A stretch of 64,000 bases of DNA from Rubellimicrobium arenae (GCF_017916275.1 NZ_JAFMST010000001.1:186001-250000), one strand, 5' to 3'. Positions 48,603 to 58,944 are shown, numbered from the stretch's first letter. Notes: generated by a model not told the origin, from the sequence alone. Made by a program: numbers and translations.

Positions 48603-49901
48603 ATGCCCAAGAAGCTTTTCGTCAAGACCTACGGGTGCCAGATGAACGTCCATGACGGGGAGCGCATGGCCGAGCTCTTGGCCGGGCAGGGTTACGAGGT
48701 CACCGAACAGGCCGAAGAGGCCGACATGGTCCTCCTCAACACCTGCCACATCCGCGAGAAAGCAGCGGAAAAGGTCTACTCCGATATCGGGCGGCTGCGG
48801 CCCCTCCGGGCTGCCAAGCCCGACCTGCGCATCGCCGTTGCCGGATGCGTGGCCCAGGCCGAAGGCGAGGAGATCATTGCCCGGGCGCCGATGGTTGACC
48901 TGGTCGTCGGACCGCAAAGCTATCACAACCTTCCCAAGCTGCTGAGGCGCATGGACGCGGGCGAGAAGGTCGTCGAGACCGAGTTCCCCGCCGAGGACAA
49001 GTTCGCCCATCTTCCTGCGCGCAGGCTCAGGACACCGACGGCCTTCCTGACCGTCCAGGAAGGGTGCGACAAGTTCTGCGCCTTTTGCGTCGTGCCCTAC
49101 ACCCGCGGTGCCGAGGTCAGCCGCCCGGCCGAGCGAATCCTGTCGGAAGCGCGCGCCCTGGTCGCGCAAGGGGTCCGGGAGATCACGCTTCTGGGTCAGA
49201 ACGTGAACGCCTGGCACGGAGCCGAGGGAGGCCTCGCCACGCTGGTGCGCGAGCTGGCCGCGATAGAGGGGCTGGACCGCATCCGGTACACCACATCGCA
49301 CCCGAACGACATGGACGATGCGCTGATCGCCGCCCATGGCGCCGAGCCGAAGCTCATGCCGTTCCTGCACCTCCCGGTTCAGTCGGGGTCGGACCGGATC
49401 CTCAAGGCCATGAATCGCAAGCACAAGGCCGAGGATTATCTGCACCTTATCGAGCGACTGAGGCGTGCGCGCCCGGACCTGCTGCTCAGCTCGGACTTCA
49501 TCGTGGGATTTCCCGGCGAAACCGAGGCGGATTTCCAGGCCACGATCGATCTTGTCGAAGCGGTGCGCTTCGGATCGGCCTACTCGTTCGCCTATTCGCC
49601 GCGTCCCGGGACTCCGGCGGCCGAACGGCCCGGCGTCGCCGCTGCCGAAGCTCATGACCGGCTGCTCCGCCTTCAGGCCGTGATCACCCGCCAGCAGCAG
49701 GAGGCGCAGGCCTCGATGGTGGGGCGCGTCCTCCCGGTGCTGTTCGAGAAGCCGGGCCGGATGGACGGGCAGATGACGGGCAAGTCGGAGCATCTGATGG
49801 CCGTCAGCGTCACCGGGCCCGCAGAGTTGCGGGGGCAGGTCCGCGCGGTCCGGATCACGGGGGCCCTGACCAACTCGTTGGCGGGCGAGCTGGCTGCGTG
49901 A
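48603..49901 (+). CDS. miaB: tRNA-2-methylthio-N6-dimethylallyladenosine synthase
   Basis: 432 aa from ATG 48603. Radical-SAM enzyme adding the methylthio group at tRNA A37. N-terminal cluster cysteines: [22 protein letters not shown]; radical-SAM cluster [18 protein letters not shown]-terminal TRAM domain with [18 protein letters not shown]. The upstream in-frame ATG at 48546 lies inside the proposed promoter and is rejected. Confidence 0.96.
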   Translation: MPKKLFVKTYGCQMNVHDGERMAELLAGQGYEVTEQAEEADMVLLNTCHIREKAAEKVYSDIGRLRPLRAAKPDLRIAVAGCVAQAEGEEIIARAPMVDLVVGPQSYHNLPKLLRRMDAGEKVVETEFPAEDKFAHLPARRLRTPTAFLTVQEGCDKFCAFCVVPYTRGAEVSRPAERILSEARALVAQGVREITLLGQNVNAWHGAEGGLATLVRELAAIEGLDRIRYTTSHPNDMDDALIAAHGAEPKLMPFLHLPVQSGSDRILKAMNRKHKAEDYLHLIERLRRARPDLLLSSDFIVGFPGETEADFQATIDLVEAVRFGSAYSFAYSPRPGTPAAERPGVAAAEAHDRLLRLQAVITRQQQEAQASMVGRVLPVLFEKPGRMDGQMTGKSEHLMAVSVTGPAELRGQVRAVRITGALTNSLAGELAA

Positions 49902-49940
49902 AGCGCAGCGATGTGACGTTCACGCGCCGATGACCAGGAA

Positions 49941-51131
49941 ATGTGCGTCCTGTGGGGGTCGGACCGGGACCCTGTCGCCGCGTCAGGCGTTCTCCTGCCA
50001 GCGGCCCCTCGGAACGCTTGCGCCATGGTTCGGGCCGCGCCACCATGGTCCCACGAGGCGCATGTGCCCGAAGGAGAAACGACCCTGCCCGTGACCGCGC
50101 TGAACGCGTCCGCCGCCGCCCCCGCACATGGTGAAACTCTGCTCGAGTTTCCCGACAACTACCTGCTGATCGACCTGTGCGGCGAACATGACCGCAACCT
50201 GGCCATTCTGGAGGACCGCATCGGCGTCCAGATTCTCAGGCGGGGCAACCGCCTGGCCGTGATGGGCGACGCCGACGCGCGGGGTCGCGCCGGTGAAGTG
50301 CTGCGCGCCCTCTACCAGCGGCTCGAATCGGGCAAGGGCCTGGAGACCGGCGACATCGACCGGGAACTTCGGATGGGGCCCGCCCTGCGAGAGACCGGCC
50401 CGCAGGAAGGCGACCAGACCGAGATGTTCGGCGAGGACCCGAACGGCCGCATCGAGATTCGCACCCGCCGCAAGGTCGTGGAGCCCAGGACCGAGGCGCA
50501 GAAGGCCTATGTCCGCGCTCTCTTCGAGCATGAGCTGGCGTTCGGCATCGGCCCGGCGGGCACGGGCAAGACCTACCTCGCGGTGGCCGTGGGCGTCTCG
50601 ATGTTCCTGGGCGGCCACGTGGACAAGATCATCCTCTCGCGTCCTGCCGTCGAGGCGGGCGAGCGCCTGGGCTTCCTTCCGGGCGACGCGAAGGAAAAGG
50701 TCGATCCCTACATGCAGCCGCTCTACGACGCGCTGAACGACTTCCTGCCGCAGAAGCAGGTGCAGAAGATGATCGAGGAGAAGATCATCGAGATCGCGCC
50801 TCTGGCCTTCATGCGCGGGCGCACGCTGAGCCACGCGTTCATCGTCCTGGACGAGGCGCAGAATGCCACGTCGATGCAGATGAAGATGTTCCTGACCCGC
50901 CTGGGCGAAGGATCGCGCATGGTCGTGACCGGGGACCGGACGCAGATCGACCTGCCGCGCGGCGTGCCGTCGGGCCTGATCGAGGCCGAGCGGCTCCTGC
51001 AGAACGTGCCCAAGATCAGCTTTACCCGCTTCACCGCGCGCGACGTGGTGCGGCACCCGCTGGTGGCGGCGATCATCGAGGCTTATGACGCCGACGCGCG
51101 CACCCGCGAAAAGCTCGAGGACCCAAGCTGA
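49941..51131 (+). CDS. PhoH-like ATPase
   Basis: Up to 396 aa; the first ~40-50 residues lack family character, so the true start is probably ATG 50025 or GTG 50091. P-loop GIGPAGTGKTYLAVA, Walker B AFIVLDEAQNATSMQMKMFL, and TGDRTQIDLPRGVPSG. The PhoH family is linked to RNA metabolism and commonly precedes ybeY, as here (next start 5 bases downstream). Confidence 0.92.
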   Translation: MCVLWGSDRDPVAASGVLLPAAPRNACAMVRAAPPWSHEAHVPEGETTLPVTALNASAAAPAHGETLLEFPDNYLLIDLCGEHDRNLAILEDRIGVQILRRGNRLAVMGDADARGRAGEVLRALYQRLESGKGLETGDIDRELRMGPALRETGPQEGDQTEMFGEDPNGRIEIRTRRKVVEPRTEAQKAYVRALFEHELAFGIGPAGTGKTYLAVAVGVSMFLGGHVDKIILSRPAVEAGERLGFLPGDAKEKVDPYMQPLYDALNDFLPQKQVQKMIEEKIIEIAPLAFMRGRTLSHAFIVLDEAQNATSMQMKMFLTRLGEGSRMVVTGDRTQIDLPRGVPSGLIEAERLLQNVPKISFTRFTARDVVRHPLVAAIIEAYDADARTREKLEDPS

Positions 51132-51135
51132 GACG

Positions 51136-51687
51136 ATGACGGACGACCTTCTCGTCGAGACCCTGACCGAGGACCACCGCTGGGAGGACCTCGGTCTCGA
51201 AGCCTTGGCCGAACGGGCCTGCCGCGCGACCCTGGAGCGGCTCGGCCTGGAGCCGTCCGCCTACGAGATCAGCCTCCTGGCCTGCAACGATGCCCGGATC
51301 GCCGAGCTGAACTCGGACTTCCGGGGCAAGCCGCAGCCCACCAACGTCCTGTCCTGGCCCTCGGACGAGAGGGGGGCGGACAAGGCGGGCGAGATGCCCT
51401 ACCTGCCCCCTCCCGAGCCACCGATGCCTTTGGGCCTCGGCGACATCGCCATCGCCTACGAGACCTGCGGCCGCGAAGCCAAGGAGGCTGGCAAGTCGCT
51501 GGAGGACCATGCCACCCACCTTCTCGTCCATGGAACGCTCCACCTCCTGGGTTTCGACCATGAGAGGGACGCGGACGCGGACCTGATGGAAGGTCTTGAG
51601 ACCGAGATCCTCAGGGGGCTCGGCCTTGCGGACCCCTATGCTCCTGGAGCAGATGGGGTCGCCACCACGAGGATCACCGATGACTGA
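51136..51687 (+). CDS. ybeY: Endoribonuclease / rRNA maturation factor YbeY
   Basis: 183 aa from ATG 51136. Metal site HLLVHGTLHLLGFDHERD provides the three His of the family; LNSDFRGKPQPTNVLSWP is the other conserved block. It acts in 16S rRNA 3' maturation and quality control. A longer frame from 51085 overlaps phoH and is rejected. The stop overlaps the next gene. Confidence 0.95.
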   Translation: MTDDLLVETLTEDHRWEDLGLEALAERACRATLERLGLEPSAYEISLLACNDARIAELNSDFRGKPQPTNVLSWPSDERGADKAGEMPYLPPPEPPMPLGLGDIAIAYETCGREAKEAGKSLEDHATHLLVHGTLHLLGFDHERDADADLMEGLETEILRGLGLADPYAPGADGVATTRITDD

Positions 51688-52543
51688 CGTGAGCAACCCC
51701 ACGCCGGGGCGCGACGAGGGCGGCGACGAAGCGGGCGAGGGCCAGAGTCGCGGCTTCTTCTCCCGCATCATCGAGGCGCTCAGTTCCAATGACGACGACA
51801 AGCCGGCCGGCGGACGGACCGTCGTGGTCCAGCCTGGGCTGGGCAACCTCCGGAAGATGCGGGCCGAGGATGTGGCCCTCCCGAAATCCGAGATCGTGGC
51901 CGTGCCGGTGACGATCTCCCTCCCGGATCTCGTCGAGGAGTTCCGCGAATCCGGGCGCACGCGGATTCCGGTCTATGAGGGCACGCTCGATCAGCCGATC
52001 GGCATGGTGAACCTCAAGGACGTGGCGCTGCGGCACGGCTTCGGACGCGGCGGCGACTTCGACCTGCGCGGGCTCCTGCGGCCGCTGCTCTATGTGCCCC
52101 CGTCGATGCCGCTGGCTGCCCTGCTCCAGAAGATGCAGCAGGAGCGGATCCACATGGCGCTCATCATCGACGAATATGGCGGGACCGACGGGCTCTGCAC
52201 CATCGAGGATCTGCTCGAGACGGTGGTCGGGGAGATCGACGACGAGCATGACATCGCCGAGCCCGAGCACGTCTCCCGCGAGGGCGAGGGGGTCTGGATC
52301 GTCGACGGCGCCACCCCGATCGAGGAGTTCGAGCGCGAGATCGGGATGGACCTGACGGCCCACGAGGAAATCGATGCCGAGGAGGTGGATACCCTTGGCG
52401 GGCTGGTGTTCCTCCTGGCCGGGCATGTCGCGCAAAAGGGCGAGGTGATCGTCCACCCTGACGGGCCCCTCTTCGAGGTTCTGGACGCTGACGGCCGCCG
52501 GGTGCGCCAACTTCGCGTCCGGCTTCCGATGTCGCCGCGGTGA
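51680..52543 (+). CDS. CBS-domain protein, HlyC/CorC family (soluble)
   Basis: 287 aa from ATG 51680. CBS pair about residues 75-195 (FRESGRTRIPVYEGTLDQPI, MALIIDEYGGTDGLCTIED), then the CorC-HlyC domain (DTLGGLVFLLAGHVAQKGEV). It lacks the membrane DUF21 part, like E. coli CorC/YbeX. Linked to ion efflux or ribosome fitness. It overlaps ybeY and is followed by lnt, the same neighbours as in E. coli. Confidence 0.92.
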   Translation: MTDVSNPTPGRDEGGDEAGEGQSRGFFSRIIEALSSNDDDKPAGGRTVVVQPGLGNLRKMRAEDVALPKSEIVAVPVTISLPDLVEEFRESGRTRIPVYEGTLDQPIGMVNLKDVALRHGFGRGGDFDLRGLLRPLLYVPPSMPLAALLQKMQQERIHMALIIDEYGGTDGLCTIEDLLETVVGEIDDEHDIAEPEHVSREGEGVWIVDGATPIEEFEREIGMDLTAHEEIDAEEVDTLGGLVFLLAGHVAQKGEVIVHPDGPLFEVLDADGRRVRQLRVRLPMSPR

Positions 52544-54075
52544 TCGTCATGGACGGCCTGGCCCGCGGGCCAGGATGGCTGGCGGCTCGGCCTTGGCCGC
52601 TCCGTCTCGCAGTCCTGTCCGGCGTCGGCGGTCTGGCGGGGCTGGGACAGATCCCGACCGCCTGGCCGGTGGCGACGCTGCTGGCGCTTGTCGCTGCGAT
52701 GGACATGGCACGTCGCCGTGCCGCCGGCTTCGCCGAGGGTTGGGCGCTCGGCGTCGGCTACTTCGCCTTCACTCTGCGCTGGATCGTGGATCCGTTCCTC
52801 GTCGAGCCGGAGCGGACCGGCTGGATGGCGCCGTTCGCGCTTTTCTTCATGGCCGCGGGCCTGGCCCTGTTCTGGGGGCTGGCCTTCGGCCTCGCGCGAC
52901 GGCTCCGGCTGGGCCTTTGGGGGCTCGTTCCGATCTGGACGGGCGTCGAGGTGCTGCGCTCCCTGGTGCTCACGGGCTTCCCTTGGGTTCTCCTCGGTCA
53001 TGTCTGGTCCGAAACTCCGCTCATCCAGCTCGCCTCGGTGATCGGTGTCCATGGCATGACTCTCCTGACCCTGGCCACGGCGGCGGTCCTGGCTAGTCCG
53101 GGCGCAGGCTACTGGCGCGCGGCAGTTCCCGCGGCCTTGGTGGCAGCGGCGGTCCTGCTGCGGCCCGGGCCGCCGCCCGCCCTCGATCCAGAGGCGCCGG
53201 TGATCCGCATCGTGCAGCCCAACGTCCCCCAGGAGGACAAGTGGAATCCGGACCTCATGCCGGGACATCTGCAACGTCTCCTGACCCTGTCGGGACCGCC
53301 CGAACCAGAGGGCGCCGGACCCCAACGGCCTGCATCGCTGGTGGTCTGGCCCGAGACGGCCCTGGCCGACCTCCTCGAATGGGCGGGGCCGGTTCTCGAG
53401 GCCGGGGCGCGCGTCGACGGCGGCGTGCCGGTCGCGACCGGCGTCGTTCGCCGGGACGAGCAGGGGCGGTTCTTCAACAGTCTCGTCGTCACGGACGATC
53501 GCGGGAACGTCACGGACCTTTACGACAAGGTCCATCTCGTGCCTTTCGGCGAGTATATCCCCTTCCGGGGTCGCCTGGACGAGCTCGGGCTCGAAGGCTT
53601 GGCCGAGATGCAGGGCGACGGCTTCACCGCCGGCGAGCCGAGCGGCAAGCTCATCGACATCCCCGGCATCGGATCGGCCCGGGCGCTGATCTGCTACGAG
53701 GGGATCTTCCCCGAGGAGATCGGCTCCGGCAGCCGGCCGCGGCTCCTGCTGCTTGTCACCAACGACGCCTGGTTCGGCGACCGGGCCGGTCCCGAGCAGC
53801 ACTTCGCCCTTGGACGGCTCCGCGCCATCGAGTTCGGCCTTCCGCTCGTCCGGGCGGCGAACACGGGCATCTCGGCGATGATCGACGGCAAGGGGCGCAT
53901 CCTGGCCTCCCTTCCCCTGCACGAGGCGGGCGCCCTGGACGTGCCGCTGCCGCCCGCGCTGCCTCCCACGATCTATGCGCGCCTTGGCGACGGACCGGTG
54001 CTTCTGGTCCTGGCAATGCTGACAATCGTCGCGTTTCGGCGGCGGGGGATTGACCCAGCCGTCCGGGGGGCCTAG
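52540..54075 (+). CDS. lnt: Apolipoprotein N-acyltransferase
   Basis: 511 aa from GTG 52540 overlapping the previous stop; ATG 52549 is an alternative. About six N-terminal membrane helices, then a nitrilase-like domain with catalytic Glu (VVWPETAL), Lys (LYDKVHLVPFGEYIP) and Cys (ALICYEGIFPEE). It adds the third acyl chain to lipoproteins in the inner membrane. Confidence 0.95.
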   Translation: MIVMDGLARGPGWLAARPWPLRLAVLSGVGGLAGLGQIPTAWPVATLLALVAAMDMARRRAAGFAEGWALGVGYFAFTLRWIVDPFLVEPERTGWMAPFALFFMAAGLALFWGLAFGLARRLRLGLWGLVPIWTGVEVLRSLVLTGFPWVLLGHVWSETPLIQLASVIGVHGMTLLTLATAAVLASPGAGYWRAAVPAALVAAAVLLRPGPPPALDPEAPVIRIVQPNVPQEDKWNPDLMPGHLQRLLTLSGPPEPEGAGPQRPASLVVWPETALADLLEWAGPVLEAGARVDGGVPVATGVVRRDEQGRFFNSLVVTDDRGNVTDLYDKVHLVPFGEYIPFRGRLDELGLEGLAEMQGDGFTAGEPSGKLIDIPGIGSARALICYEGIFPEEIGSGSRPRLLLLVTNDAWFGDRAGPEQHFALGRLRAIEFGLPLVRAANTGISAMIDGKGRILASLPLHEAGALDVPLPPALPPTIYARLGDGPVLLVLAMLTIVAFRRRGIDPAVRGA

Positions 54076-54078
54076 CCA
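54050..54078 (+). promoter_or_regulatory. Candidate metK promoter
   Basis: TTGACC, 17 bases, TAGCCA, placed over the end of lnt. Predicted start near 54085 coincides with the first base of the riboswitch, which supports the pair. Confidence 0.55.
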
Positions 54079-54084
54079 AGTCAC

Positions 54085-54137
54085 CATTCCTGTCACAACG
54101 GCTTCCTGGCGTGACGGGCGAAATTCAATGGAGCGCT
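54085..54137 (+). ncRNA. SAM/SAH riboswitch upstream of metK
   Basis: The sequence matches the small pseudoknotted SAM/SAH class known upstream of metK in Rhodobacterales: CCTGTCACAACGGCTTCCTG, GCGTGACGGG, spacer, then CAATGGAGCG. The first stem pairs CGTGACGGG-side bases with CCTGTCAC, and the 3' part containing GGAG, the metK ribosome site, pairs back into the loop (CTTCC), so ligand binding would block translation. It ends 4-5 bases before the metK ATG. Confidence 0.88.
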
Positions 54138-54141
54138 CCCC

Positions 54142-55335
54142 ATGTCCCGCCTCGACTATGTGTTCACCTCGGAATCCGTCTCCGAGGGACATCCCGACAA
54201 GCTGTGCGACCGTATCTCGGACTCGGTCCTCGACGCATTCCTGGCCGAGGATCCGCTCGCGCGGGTTGCCTGCGAGGCCTTCGCCACCACCAACCGCGTC
54301 GTGATCGGCGGCGAGGTGGGCCTGACCGATCAGGATCGACTCCGGGTCTTCAAGGACGGGGTCGAGGGGATCGTCCGCGACTGCATCAAGGACATCGGCT
54401 ACGAACAGGACAAGTTCCACTGGGCGCACTGCCAAATCGAGAACCTCCTGCACGAGCAGTCCGCCCACATCGCCCAGGGCGTCACGGGCGAGCGGGGCGA
54501 GGAAGGGGCCGGCGACCAGGGCATCATGTTCGGCTACGCCACCCGGGAAACCCCCGAGTTCATGCCCGCGCCCATCCACTACGCCCACGCGATCCTGCGC
54601 CGGCTGGCCGAGGTGCGGAAATCGGGGCAGGAGCCGCTGCTCCGGCCCGACGCCAAGTCGCAGATTTCCCTGCGCTACGCCGGCGGCCGCCCGGTCGAGG
54701 TGACCTCGATCGTGCTCTCCACCCAGCACGAGAGCGAGGCCCAGACCTCGGCCGACATCCGCGCCATCGTGGAGCCCTACATCCGCGAGGTGCTGCCCGA
54801 GGGCTGGATCAGCGACCGGACCAAGTGGTGGGTGAACCCGACGGGAACCTTCGTCATCGGCGGCCCTGACGGCGACACCGGGCTCACGGGGCGCAAGATC
54901 ATCGTGGACACCTATGGCGGCGCGGCCCCTCATGGCGGCGGCGCCTTCTCGGGCAAGGACCCGAGCAAGGTCGACCGGTCCGCGGCCTATGCCGCGCGCT
55001 ACCTGGCCAAGAACGTCGTGGCGGCGGGGCTGGCGGATCGCTGCACGATCCAGTTGTCCTACGCCATCGGCGTCGCCCGGCCCTTGTCCATCTACGCGGA
55101 CCTGCACGGCAGCGGGGCGGTGGACGCCGCCCTGATCGAGCGGGCCATCGACCAGGTCATGGACCTGACCCCGCGCGGCATCCGGGAGCATCTGGGCCTG
55201 AACCGTCCGATCTACTCCCGCACCGCCGCCTATGGTCATTTCGGCCGCGCCCCCGAGCCCGATGGCGGCTTTTCCTGGGAGCGGACGGACCTTGCCGAGG
55301 CTCTGCACCGGACGGCGGGCAGCCTCGCGGCCTGA
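54142..55335 (+). CDS. metK: S-adenosylmethionine synthetase
   Basis: 397 aa. Makes SAM from methionine and ATP. Motifs: [33 protein letters not shown], and [20 protein letters not shown]. Slightly longer than E. coli MetK because of Alphaproteobacteria-type insertions. Expression is likely fed back by the SAM/SAH riboswitch in its leader. Confidence 0.97.
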   Translation: MSRLDYVFTSESVSEGHPDKLCDRISDSVLDAFLAEDPLARVACEAFATTNRVVIGGEVGLTDQDRLRVFKDGVEGIVRDCIKDIGYEQDKFHWAHCQIENLLHEQSAHIAQGVTGERGEEGAGDQGIMFGYATRETPEFMPAPIHYAHAILRRLAEVRKSGQEPLLRPDAKSQISLRYAGGRPVEVTSIVLSTQHESEAQTSADIRAIVEPYIREVLPEGWISDRTKWWVNPTGTFVIGGPDGDTGLTGRKIIVDTYGGAAPHGGGAFSGKDPSKVDRSAAYAARYLAKNVVAAGLADRCTIQLSYAIGVARPLSIYADLHGSGAVDAALIERAIDQVMDLTPRGIREHLGLNRPIYSRTAAYGHFGRAPEPDGGFSWERTDLAEALHRTAGSLAA

Positions 55336-55437
55336 GCCGCCGCTCCTTGGCGAAGGCGCAGCTTTTGGCGTGCCTCGCCTTGCCGAACGGGCCGGACGCC
55401 CTTGTTCACCCCTGTCACCGACATGGGAGCAAGGGCG

Positions 55438-56697
55438 ATGGCGCATCAGATCTGGACGGCCGACCTCTCGCGGCGCGGCTTCATGGCCGGCGCGAGCGGG
55501 CTTGCCGCAGGAGCCGTGCTGGCCGGCGGAGCCGCCGGTCCGGCCGTGGCCCAGCAGCAGGGCGCGGCCGGGGTCGTCGAGGGTCCCGACCTGCCCAACG
55601 CGCTCGTCGGGCGTCCTCCCGAGGTCGACAACGAGCTTCGCCAGCCCGAGACCCGGCGCCTGGGCTGGGCGGTGGCGGGCCTGGGCAACTTCGCCACCTC
55701 GTACCAGATCCCGGCCCTGGGCCGTGCGCGCCATTCCGAGCTGAAGGGCCTCGTCTCGGGGAACCCGGAGAAGGCGGCCGACATCGCGGCGCGGACCGGT
55801 GTGCCGGACGGCAGCGTCTATTCCTACGAAACCTTCGACCAGATCGCCGACAACCCGGAGATCGACGTGGTCTATGTCATCACGCCGAATTCGCTCCACC
55901 GCGACCTCGTGGTTCGCGCCTTCGAGGCGGGCAAGCACGTCATGGTCGAAAAGCCCATGGCGACCACGCCCGAGGATTGCGAGGCGATGATCGCGGCGCG
56001 GGATGCGGCGGGCAAGAAGCTGATGGTCGCCTACCGCGCGCATTTCGAGCCCTACAACCTCATGGCTGGGACCATGATCCGGGACGGGCGGCTGGGCGAC
56101 GTGAGCTTCATGGCCTCGGACCACCAGCGGCCGCTCAAGCCCGAGGACCCCAAGGACCAGTGGCGGATGAAGAAGGACCTGGCCGGGGGCGGATCGTTCA
56201 CCGACATCGGCATCTATTCCCTGAATGGCGTGATCTGGTTCATGGGGGAAAGCCCCGCGGCGCTGTCGGCCTCGGTCTACAGCCCGCCCGGCGACGAGCG
56301 GTTCGCGGAGGTCGAGGCGGTGTGCTCGGTCCAGCTCCGATTCCCGTCGGGGCGGCTCGCGAACCTGAGCTCCTCCTACATCGCCGACAAGAAGCGGATC
56401 GACGTCTTCGGTTCGGCGGGCGTCGCGACCCTGGACCCGGCGACCGAGTACATGGGCAACCAGCTCATGCTCAAGACCTCGGCGGGGACACAGGAGATGA
56501 CGTCCGACTTCGCGAGCCAGGAACAGTTCACCCGCGAGATCGACCATCTGAGCCGGGCCATCATGAACGACACCGACGTCCTGACCCCGGGCGAGATGGG
56601 CCTGCGCGACGTGCGGCTGATCCAGGCGGTCTACCGGTCGGCGGCCGAGAACGGCGCCTGGGTCCAGCTCAACGACGATGGAACCGCCGCGGGCTGA
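55438..56697 (+). CDS. Tat-exported Gfo/Idh/MocA family oxidoreductase
   Basis: 419 aa from ATG 55438. The twin-arginine signal is LSRRGFMAGASGLAAGAVLA, ending near AVAQQQ. Rossmann region RLGWAVAGLGNFATSYQI; the family motif VEKPMATTPEDCEAM provides the Lys-Pro pair; GGGSFTDIGIYSLNG is in the second domain. It resembles periplasmic glucose-fructose oxidoreductase with bound NADP. Substrate not determined. Confidence 0.9.
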   Translation: MAHQIWTADLSRRGFMAGASGLAAGAVLAGGAAGPAVAQQQGAAGVVEGPDLPNALVGRPPEVDNELRQPETRRLGWAVAGLGNFATSYQIPALGRARHSELKGLVSGNPEKAADIAARTGVPDGSVYSYETFDQIADNPEIDVVYVITPNSLHRDLVVRAFEAGKHVMVEKPMATTPEDCEAMIAARDAAGKKLMVAYRAHFEPYNLMAGTMIRDGRLGDVSFMASDHQRPLKPEDPKDQWRMKKDLAGGGSFTDIGIYSLNGVIWFMGESPAALSASVYSPPGDERFAEVEAVCSVQLRFPSGRLANLSSSYIADKKRIDVFGSAGVATLDPATEYMGNQLMLKTSAGTQEMTSDFASQEQFTREIDHLSRAIMNDTDVLTPGEMGLRDVRLIQAVYRSAAENGAWVQLNDDGTAAG

Positions 56698-56709
56698 CTT
56701 GACGGAGGG

Positions 56710-56732
56710 CCGGGCGGCACCTATCCGCCCGG
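56710..56732 (+). other. Perfect hairpin just before the trmB start
   Basis: An 8-bp stem (CCGGGCGG/CCGCCCGG) with a 7-base loop, ending 4 bases before the trmB ATG at 56737. There is no T-run. It occupies the place of a ribosome site and may be a terminator for the upstream gene or a translation-controlling structure. Confidence 0.5.
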
Positions 56733-56736
56733 TCCC

Positions 56737-57426
56737 ATGACCGAGTCTCCCGAGCGCCAGTGGCGCAACTTCTATGGCCGCACGCGGGGCAAGACGCTCC
56801 GCCCCCTGCAGAAGGCCCGCCTGGAGGGCGACCTTCCGGCGCTGGTCCTCCATGGCATCACGCGCGAGGAGAACCCGGAGCGGGCCGTCCTGGACCTGCC
56901 CGCGCGGCCCGGGCCGCTGTGGCTCGAGATCGGGTTCGGCGGCGGGGAGCATCTGGTCCACATGGCCCGGACCTACCCGCAGGCGACGATCCTGGGCGCG
57001 GAGCCCTTCGTGAACGGGGTCGCGCAGTTCCTGGGCAAGCTGGCCGAGGACCCGGTCCCGAACATCCGCCTCCACCCCGGGGACGCCCGCGACCTGCTGG
57101 AGGTGCTGCCCGCCGGCGTCCTCGAGAAAGCCTTCCTGAACTATCCCGACCCCTGGCCCAAGGCGCGGCACCACCGCCGCCGGTTCGTCACGCCCGAGCC
57201 GCTGGCGCTGCTGGCCCGCGCGATGACGTCCGGGGCCGAGCTGCGGGTCGCCACCGACATCGAGGACTACGTGCGGCAGACCCTGGAGGAGGTCCCCCCG
57301 GCGGGGTTCGCCCTGGAGAAGGGACCCACGGACGAGGCCTGGCCCGACTGGTTCTCGACCCGCTACGAGCGCAAGGCGCTGCGGGAAGGCCGGTCTCCGC
57401 ATTACATCACCTTCCGCCGCCTCTAG
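56737..57426 (+). CDS. trmB: tRNA (guanine-N7-)-methyltransferase
   Basis: 229 aa. Methylates G46 of tRNA using SAM. SAM-binding LWLEIGFGGGEHLVHMA, ILGAEPFVNGVAQF, and the family signature LNYPDPWPKARHHRRRFV. Standard length. It follows the oxidoreductase gene by 39 bases. Confidence 0.95.
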   Translation: MTESPERQWRNFYGRTRGKTLRPLQKARLEGDLPALVLHGITREENPERAVLDLPARPGPLWLEIGFGGGEHLVHMARTYPQATILGAEPFVNGVAQFLGKLAEDPVPNIRLHPGDARDLLEVLPAGVLEKAFLNYPDPWPKARHHRRRFVTPEPLALLARAMTSGAELRVATDIEDYVRQTLEEVPPAGFALEKGPTDEAWPDWFSTRYERKALREGRSPHYITFRRL

Positions 57427-57477
57427 CGAGCGGGGGGGCTCCGGGCTAGAAGGCCTCCCGCGAAGCAAGGAGGCTCC

Positions 57478-58821
57478 ATGTCCGGCCACGGCACCCCGAT
57501 TCCCATGACCGCACGGGCGGGCAACCCGCTGAAGGGCACGGCCGACGTGCCCGGCGACAAGTCGATCTCGCACCGGTCCCTGATCCTGGGCGCCCTGTCC
57601 GTGGGCGAGACCCGCGTGACGGGCCTCCTCGAAGGGGAGGACGTGCTCGACACCGCCGAGGCGATGCGGGCCTTCGGCGCCAGCGTGGAACGGCAGGACG
57701 GCACCTGGGTCGTGCAGGGGGTGGGCGTCGGCGGCTTTGCCGAGCCCGGCGACGTGATCGACTGCGGAAACTCGGGCACCGGCGTGCGGCTGATCATGGG
57801 CTGCATGGCGACCTCGCCCATCACGGCGACCTTCACCGGGGACGCCTCGCTGCGGGGGCGCCCGATGGGCCGGGTGACGGAGCCCCTGGCGCTGTTCGGC
57901 GCGCAGAGCTTTGGCCGCCAGGGTGGCCGCCTTCCGATGACGGTGGTGGGCGCGCGCGAGCCGGTGCCGGTGCGCTATGCGCTGCCGGTGCCGTCGGCGC
58001 AGGTGAAGTCGGCCATCCTGCTGGCCGGGCTGAACGCCCCCGGCGAGACCATCGTCATCGAGAAGGAGGCCACCCGCGACCACACCGAGCGGATGCTGGC
58101 CGGGTTCGGCGCGAGGGTCGGGGTCGAGGACAGCCCCGTGGGCCGCGTCATCACCCTGATCGGCCAGCCCGAGCTGAAGGCCCAGACCATCGTGGTGCCG
58201 CGCGACCCGTCCTCCGCCGCCTTCCCGGTCTGCGCGGGGATCGTCGTGCCGGGGTCGGACGTGCTGGTGCCGAACATCGGGCTCAACCCGACGCGGGCGG
58301 GGCTGTTCACCACCCTGCGGGAGATGGGGGCCGACCTGGCCTACGAGAACCTGCGCGAGGAAGGGGGCGAGCCCGTCGCCGACCTGCGGGCGCGGTTCAA
58401 CGGCAGCCTCAAGGGCGTCGAGGTCCCGCCCGAGCGCGCGGCCTCCATGATCGACGAATACCCGATCCTGTCCGTGGTCGCGGCCTTTGCCGAGGGGCCG
58501 ACGATCATGCGGGGCGTCAAGGAGCTGCGCGTCAAGGAAAGCGACCGGATCGACGCCATGGCCCGCGCCCTGCGCGCGGCGGGGGTCGAGGTCGAGGACG
58601 GCCCCGACTGGTGGATCGTCCATGGCCGGGGCGCGGACGGCGTCGAGGGCGGGGTCGTCGCGGAAACGCGGCTGGACCACCGGATCGCGATGTCCTGCCT
58701 GATCCTGGGCCTGGCGGCGCGGCGGCCCATGTCGGTCGATGACGGGTCGCCCATCGCGACCAGCTTTCCGATCTTCGAGACGCTGATGCGCGGCCTGGGC
58801 GCCGACCTGGTGCGGGCGTGA
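57478..58821 (+). CDS. aroA: 3-phosphoshikimate 1-carboxyvinyltransferase (EPSP synthase)
   Basis: 447 aa. Sixth step of the shikimate pathway. PEP/S3P-binding motifs: [38 protein letters not shown], and [10 protein letters not shown]. The [12 protein letters not shown] pattern with Ala (NSGTG...) belongs to the bacterial class II-like group as in Agrobacterium relatives; I did not assess inhibitor sensitivity. The ATG has AAGGAGG 5 bases upstream. Confidence 0.96.
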   Translation: MSGHGTPIPMTARAGNPLKGTADVPGDKSISHRSLILGALSVGETRVTGLLEGEDVLDTAEAMRAFGASVERQDGTWVVQGVGVGGFAEPGDVIDCGNSGTGVRLIMGCMATSPITATFTGDASLRGRPMGRVTEPLALFGAQSFGRQGGRLPMTVVGAREPVPVRYALPVPSAQVKSAILLAGLNAPGETIVIEKEATRDHTERMLAGFGARVGVEDSPVGRVITLIGQPELKAQTIVVPRDPSSAAFPVCAGIVVPGSDVLVPNIGLNPTRAGLFTTLREMGADLAYENLREEGGEPVADLRARFNGSLKGVEVPPERAASMIDEYPILSVVAAFAEGPTIMRGVKELRVKESDRIDAMARALRAAGVEVEDGPDWWIVHGRGADGVEGGVVAETRLDHRIAMSCLILGLAARRPMSVDDGSPIATSFPIFETLMRGLGADLVRA

Positions 58822-58931
58822 GCGGAGACCGCCGGAGCACCCGACGGAAGGTGATCGTCGGCGGGATCCTGGCGGCGCTGGCGGCGGCGCGCCTGTTCGA
58901 GCGGCTGGTGAACGGGGGGCGGGGTCCCTGA
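58818..58931 (+). CDS. 37-aa small membrane-type protein between aroA and cmk
   Basis: A GTG start overlapping the aroA stop (GTGA). Sequence: basic [10 protein letters not shown], then the hydrophobic [20 protein letters not shown], and a Gly-rich end. The coupling and single-helix layout suggest a real small protein; 13 bases separate it from cmk. Unknown function. Confidence 0.5.
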   Translation: MSGDRRSTRRKVIVGGILAALAAARLFERLVNGGRGP

Positions 58932-58944
58932 GCGGAGGACGCGC

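Noticed and set aside
47928-49793. 621-aa - strand reading frame
   Set aside because: Antisense to irr and miaB, which have clear motifs.
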